This document shows positions 62,758 through 64,000 of a stretch of DNA of 64,000 nt, piece by piece (within the stretch, counting starts at the first letter, position 1; every line of letters starts with the position of its first letter). The DNA comes from Stenotrophomonas tumulicola. GTDB taxonomy: Bacteria > Pseudomonadota > Gammaproteobacteria > Xanthomonadales > Xanthomonadaceae. Where the stretch lies: NCBI RefSeq assembly GCF_014117215.1, contig NZ_JACGXS010000008.1, positions 1 to 64,000 on the forward strand, in the 5' to 3' direction. A model generated the notes under the pieces. That model was not told the DNA's origin. It worked only from the letters and a program-made list of their open reading frames with translations, and did no database searches. Made by a program: the position numbers and the translations under genes.

Positions 62758-63807
62758 ATGGCCAACACGAAGCCAGCTCGGCTCGCATTTCTTGATCGCT
62801 ACCTGACCCTGTGGATCTTCGCCGCCATGGCGCTGGGCGTGGCGCTCGGGAGCGCCTTCGAGGGACTGCCCGCCTGGCTCAATTCCATGTCGGTGGGAAC
62901 GACCAATGTCCCCATCGCCATCGGCCTGATCTTGATGATGTATCCGCCGCTGGCCAAGGTGAAGTACGAAGAGCTAAGGCTGGTGTTCCAGGACAGGGCG
63001 GTGCTGGCGCTATCACTGGTGCAGAACTGGATTATTGGCCCGGTCCTGATGTTCGCCCTGGCTGTGCTGTTCCTGCGCGACTCGCCCGAATACATGACGG
63101 GCCTGATCCTGATCGGGCTGGCACGCTGCATCGCCATGGTACTGGTGTGGAATCAGCTAGCGCGGGGTGATGGCCAGTACGTTGCCGGTCTGGTCGCCTT
63201 CAACTCCATTTTCCAGATTGCCTTTTTCAGCGTCTATGCGTGGTTTTTCCTGACGTTCGTACCTCCGCTGTTTGGCCTGGATGGCAGCGTCATCCACGTG
63301 GGCTTTTGGACAATTGCCGAGGCCGTCCTGATCTATCTGGGCATCCCATTCGCCGCTGGATTCATCACCAGTCGAGCGCTCAGGAAAGCCAAGGGCCAGG
63401 ACTGGTATGAGCGGCGTTTCTTGCCTGCAATCAGCCCGATCACCCTTGCGGCGCTGCTGTTCACCATCGTGGCGATGTTCAGCCTAAAAGGCGGTGACGT
63501 ATTGCGGATCCCGATGGATGTCGTGCGTATCGCCATCCCGTTGACGATCTACTTTCTGGTCCAGTTCATGCTCAGCTTTTTCATGGGCAAGTTGATTGCT
63601 AAGGACTACCCGCGTACCACGGCCATTGCCTTCACTGCCGCCGGCAACAACTTCGAGCTGGCCATCGCTGTGGCGATCGCCGCGTTCGGCCTTGCGTCGC
63701 CCGTCGCCTTCGCTGCGGTCATCGGCCCGCTGGTCGAGGTGCCCGTGCTGATCGCCCTGGTGCACATCGCACTGCGGCTTGGGCGCCGCTACTTCGGTCC
63801 TGCGTGA
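62758..63807 (+). CDS. acr3: Arsenite efflux transporter, ACR3 family
   Basis: 349-residue inner-membrane permease with about ten helices. ACR3 signatures are [53 protein letters not shown] with the essential Cys in the fourth helix, and [20 protein letters not shown]. It expels arsenite after ArsC reduces arsenate. It is the last gene of arsR-acr3. Only 16 bases separate its stop from the end of a truncated IS3-family transposase. Confidence 0.96.
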   Translation: MANTKPARLAFLDRYLTLWIFAAMALGVALGSAFEGLPAWLNSMSVGTTNVPIAIGLILMMYPPLAKVKYEELRLVFQDRAVLALSLVQNWIIGPVLMFALAVLFLRDSPEYMTGLILIGLARCIAMVLVWNQLARGDGQYVAGLVAFNSIFQIAFFSVYAWFFLTFVPPLFGLDGSVIHVGFWTIAEAVLIYLGIPFAAGFITSRALRKAKGQDWYERRFLPAISPITLAALLFTIVAMFSLKGGDVLRIPMDVVRIAIPLTIYFLVQFMLSFFMGKLIAKDYPRTTAIAFTAAGNNFELAIAVAIAAFGLASPVAFAAVIGPLVEVPVLIALVHIALRLGRRYFGPA

Positions 63808-63823
63808 GCACACCGGCCGGCGC

Positions 63824-64000
63824 CTAGGCCGCCTGGCTACGTGCGAACTTCGCCCGATACTGGACGGGGCTCATTCCTTGCAGCTTCAGCGTGATCCGCT
63901 CGTTGTTGTAGTAGTCGATGTACTGAACAATCTCGCGACGCAGATGCCCCACGTCGACGAAGCGGTTTTGGTGAAACATCTCGCACTTTAACGTGGCAAA
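63824..64000 (-). mobile_element. IS3-family transposase (OrfB), C-terminal fragment cut by window end
   Basis: The minus strand reads an open frame entering at the window edge and ending at 63824: FATLKCEMFHQNRFVD, then REIVQYIDYYNNERI, LQGMSPVQYRAKFARSQ and stop. YIDYYNNERI followed by MSPVQYR is the hallmark C terminus of IS3-family DDE transposases. Only the last 58 codons are visible. The 16 bases left before acr3 are too few for a normal terminal inverted repeat, so this end may be truncated. Confidence 0.88.

Overview
The window reads as a high-GC gammaproteobacterial chromosome of the Xanthomonadaceae, most likely a Stenotrophomonas of the S. maltophilia group. The evidence is many GTAG-flanked palindromes of the SMAG type (GTAGCGCCGGGC...), several Xanthomonas/Caulobacter-type TonB-dependent receptors, and a set of ordinary chromosomal genes (mutM, opgD, tdk, rep, pyrF, plsB, ttcA, rdgC). 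No rRNA, tRNA or CRISPR array was seen. Species identity is inferred from these features, not tested.

Layout. 1-3.0 kb: a TonB-dependent receptor (TBDR) with a tandem 136-bp duplication of its 3' end. 3.1-8.7 kb: a four-gene operon (aldehyde dehydrogenase, AdhP alcohol dehydrogenase, DUF779, small membrane protein) divergent from a sigma-54 activator, with a sigma-54-like promoter and a perfect palindrome between them. 8.8-33.9 kb: a large uronate/polysaccharide utilisation region. It holds kdgK-eda; two related TBDRs; a 1273-residue exported protein of unrecognised family; a cysteine-dioxygenase-like gene; two exported esterases; and an operon of an FAH-fold enzyme, a TRAP transporter (DctP-Q-M), a GH43 glycosidase, a LacI regulator, kduI, kduD and a rhamnogalacturonan-acetylesterase/cupin fusion. 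Together these outline outer-membrane import, periplasmic deacetylation and trimming, inner-membrane uptake, conversion through KduI/KduD to 2-keto-3-deoxygluconate, then KdgK and Eda to pyruvate and glyceraldehyde-3-phosphate. No recognisable polysaccharide lyase is present, so the 1273-residue protein is the best local candidate for the missing depolymerase. A 14-bp palindrome, TGACACCGGTGTC(A/C), and related half-sites occur at its promoters and may be the LacI operator.

33.9-60.8 kb: mostly housekeeping genes: phhA with a divergent Lrp-type regulator, a patatin lipoprotein, an AIM24 protein, a further TBDR, an acid phosphatase, an ABC ATPase, a desaturase overlapping an EF-hand protein, mutM, opgD, tdk, rep, a GNAT, a YceH-type protein, an e(P4)-type phosphatase, pyrF, a secreted trypsin-like protease with a Clp/CRP-like site, plsB, ttcA, rdgC and a SprT/YgjP-like metallopeptidase.

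60.8-64.0 kb: an arsenic-resistance cassette (arsC-arsH divergent from arsR-acr3), preceded by a short sequence resembling an IS3/IS150-group end and followed by a truncated IS3-family transposase. This suggests acquisition by transfer.
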